Positions 63,833-64,000 of a DNA stretch of 64,000 nt are shown piece by piece. Positions within the stretch are counted from its first letter, which is position 1, and the number at the start of each line of letters is the position of its first letter. The stretch spans positions 186,001 to 250,000 of the forward strand of contig NZ_BMHY01000002.1 in NCBI RefSeq assembly GCF_014641555.1, in the 5' to 3' direction. The position numbers were made by a program, and so were the translations under genes. Source of the DNA: Paenibacillus radicis (ex Gao et al. 2016) (GTDB lineage Bacteria; Bacillota; Bacilli; Paenibacillales; Paenibacillaceae). Under the pieces are notes generated by a model. The model was not told the DNA's origin. It saw only the letters and a program-made list of their open reading frames with translations, and did not search any database.

Positions 63833-63894
63833 CGGTCACTCCACACGCGTGCTGGGAGCTGTATACGGTGAAATCGATAAGGAGGGTGACAGCT

Positions 63895-64000
63895 ATGTCG
63901 CTGGAGCAAATTATTCCGATTTTTCGGATATTTGATCAAGGTAAGGCGAAGGAATTTTATATCGATTATTTAGGTTTTCAAATTGATTGGGAGCATCGGT
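63895..64000 (+). CDS. 5' end of a glyoxalase/bleomycin-resistance fold (VOC) protein
   Basis: ATG 63895 follows AGGAGGGTGAC. The 35 visible residues (MSLEQIIPIFRIFDQGKAKE then FYIDYLGFQIDWEHR) match the N-terminal beta-alpha-beta unit of vicinal oxygen chelate proteins, with the typical ...FYxDxLGF motif. It runs off the window. Members include glyoxalases and antibiotic-binding resistance proteins; which one cannot be told. Confidence 0.85.
   Translation, partial: MSLEQIIPIFRIFDQGKAKEFYIDYLGFQIDWEHR

Noticed and set aside
63699-63935. 78-residue plus-strand frame between acetyltransferase and VOC gene
   Set aside because: Most of it overlaps the acetyltransferase gene out of frame; the real VOC start has a strong ribosome site at 63895.

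Overview
The window looks like chromosomal DNA of a spore-forming, polysaccharide-degrading Paenibacillus-type bacterium (Bacillota, Paenibacillaceae). The support is a GerA/GerB/GerC germination operon, three ATPase-less LplB/YtcP-type sugar ABC transporters each paired with a YesM/YesN-like or AraC regulator, a giant S-layer-anchored glycosidase, strong AGGAGG ribosome binding sites and many TTG/GTG starts. There is no prophage, insertion sequence, rRNA or CRISPR array. All product names come from reading the translations by eye, without database searches.

Layout. 1-3.2 kb: the tail of an unknown gene, then a c-di-AMP (ydaO/yuaA) riboswitch with its own promoter and terminator in front of a KamA-family radical-SAM aminomutase, small membrane/lipoprotein genes and an ArsR regulator. 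3.4-10.5 kb: sugar transporter 1 (two permeases, binding lipoprotein) and a two-component system. 10.5-12.5 kb: a gene-poor strip with a 51-52 bp tandem palindrome array, an interspersed repeat, a tRNA-Val remnant and a secreted fibronectin-III protein gene ending in a hairpin that is repeated upstream of it. 12.5-20.2 kb: XRE-cupin regulator with azlCD, two hydrolase/regulator/lipoprotein units, an aldehyde dehydrogenase facing a MerR regulator, and a hisC gene broken by one in-frame stop. 20.3-24.4 kb: germination operon (minus strand). 24.6-29.7 kb: cyclase-like protein, polysaccharide deacetylase, ArsR/MFS efflux pair, hydrolase, phospholipase-C-like protein. 29.7-30.9 kb: a second gene-poor repeat strip. 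30.9-36.8 kb: sugar transporter 2 with a membrane AraC regulator. 36.8-39.8 kb: MATE/MarR pair and an AraC regulator facing lacZ (39.9-43.0 kb). 43.1-62.2 kb: a long co-directional carbohydrate locus. 62.2-64 kb: GyrI-like protein, the third repeat copy, an acetyltransferase and the start of a glyoxalase-fold gene.

The 43.1-62.2 kb locus reads as one utilisation system. A 1903-residue cell-surface glycosidase (GH-A clan pocket, CBM9-like module, three SLH domains) would cut a polymer outside, a transporter would import oligosaccharides, a two-component system would sense them, and a GH88/105 hydrolase would trim them inside. Behind their own promoter follow a class I aldolase, a Gfo/Idh/MocA dehydrogenase, a PfkB kinase, a lyxose/mannose-type isomerase, a DUF4432 mutarotase-like protein and a DeoR repressor. 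Isomerase-kinase-aldolase-mutarotase-DeoR is the logic of sulfo-EMP sulfoglycolysis, but no sulfoquinovosidase is present, so the sugar is unknown. This and the riboswitch-linked aminomutase, whose substrate-recognition residues resemble a glutamate rather than a lysine 2,3-aminomutase, are the two best leads for something undescribed.
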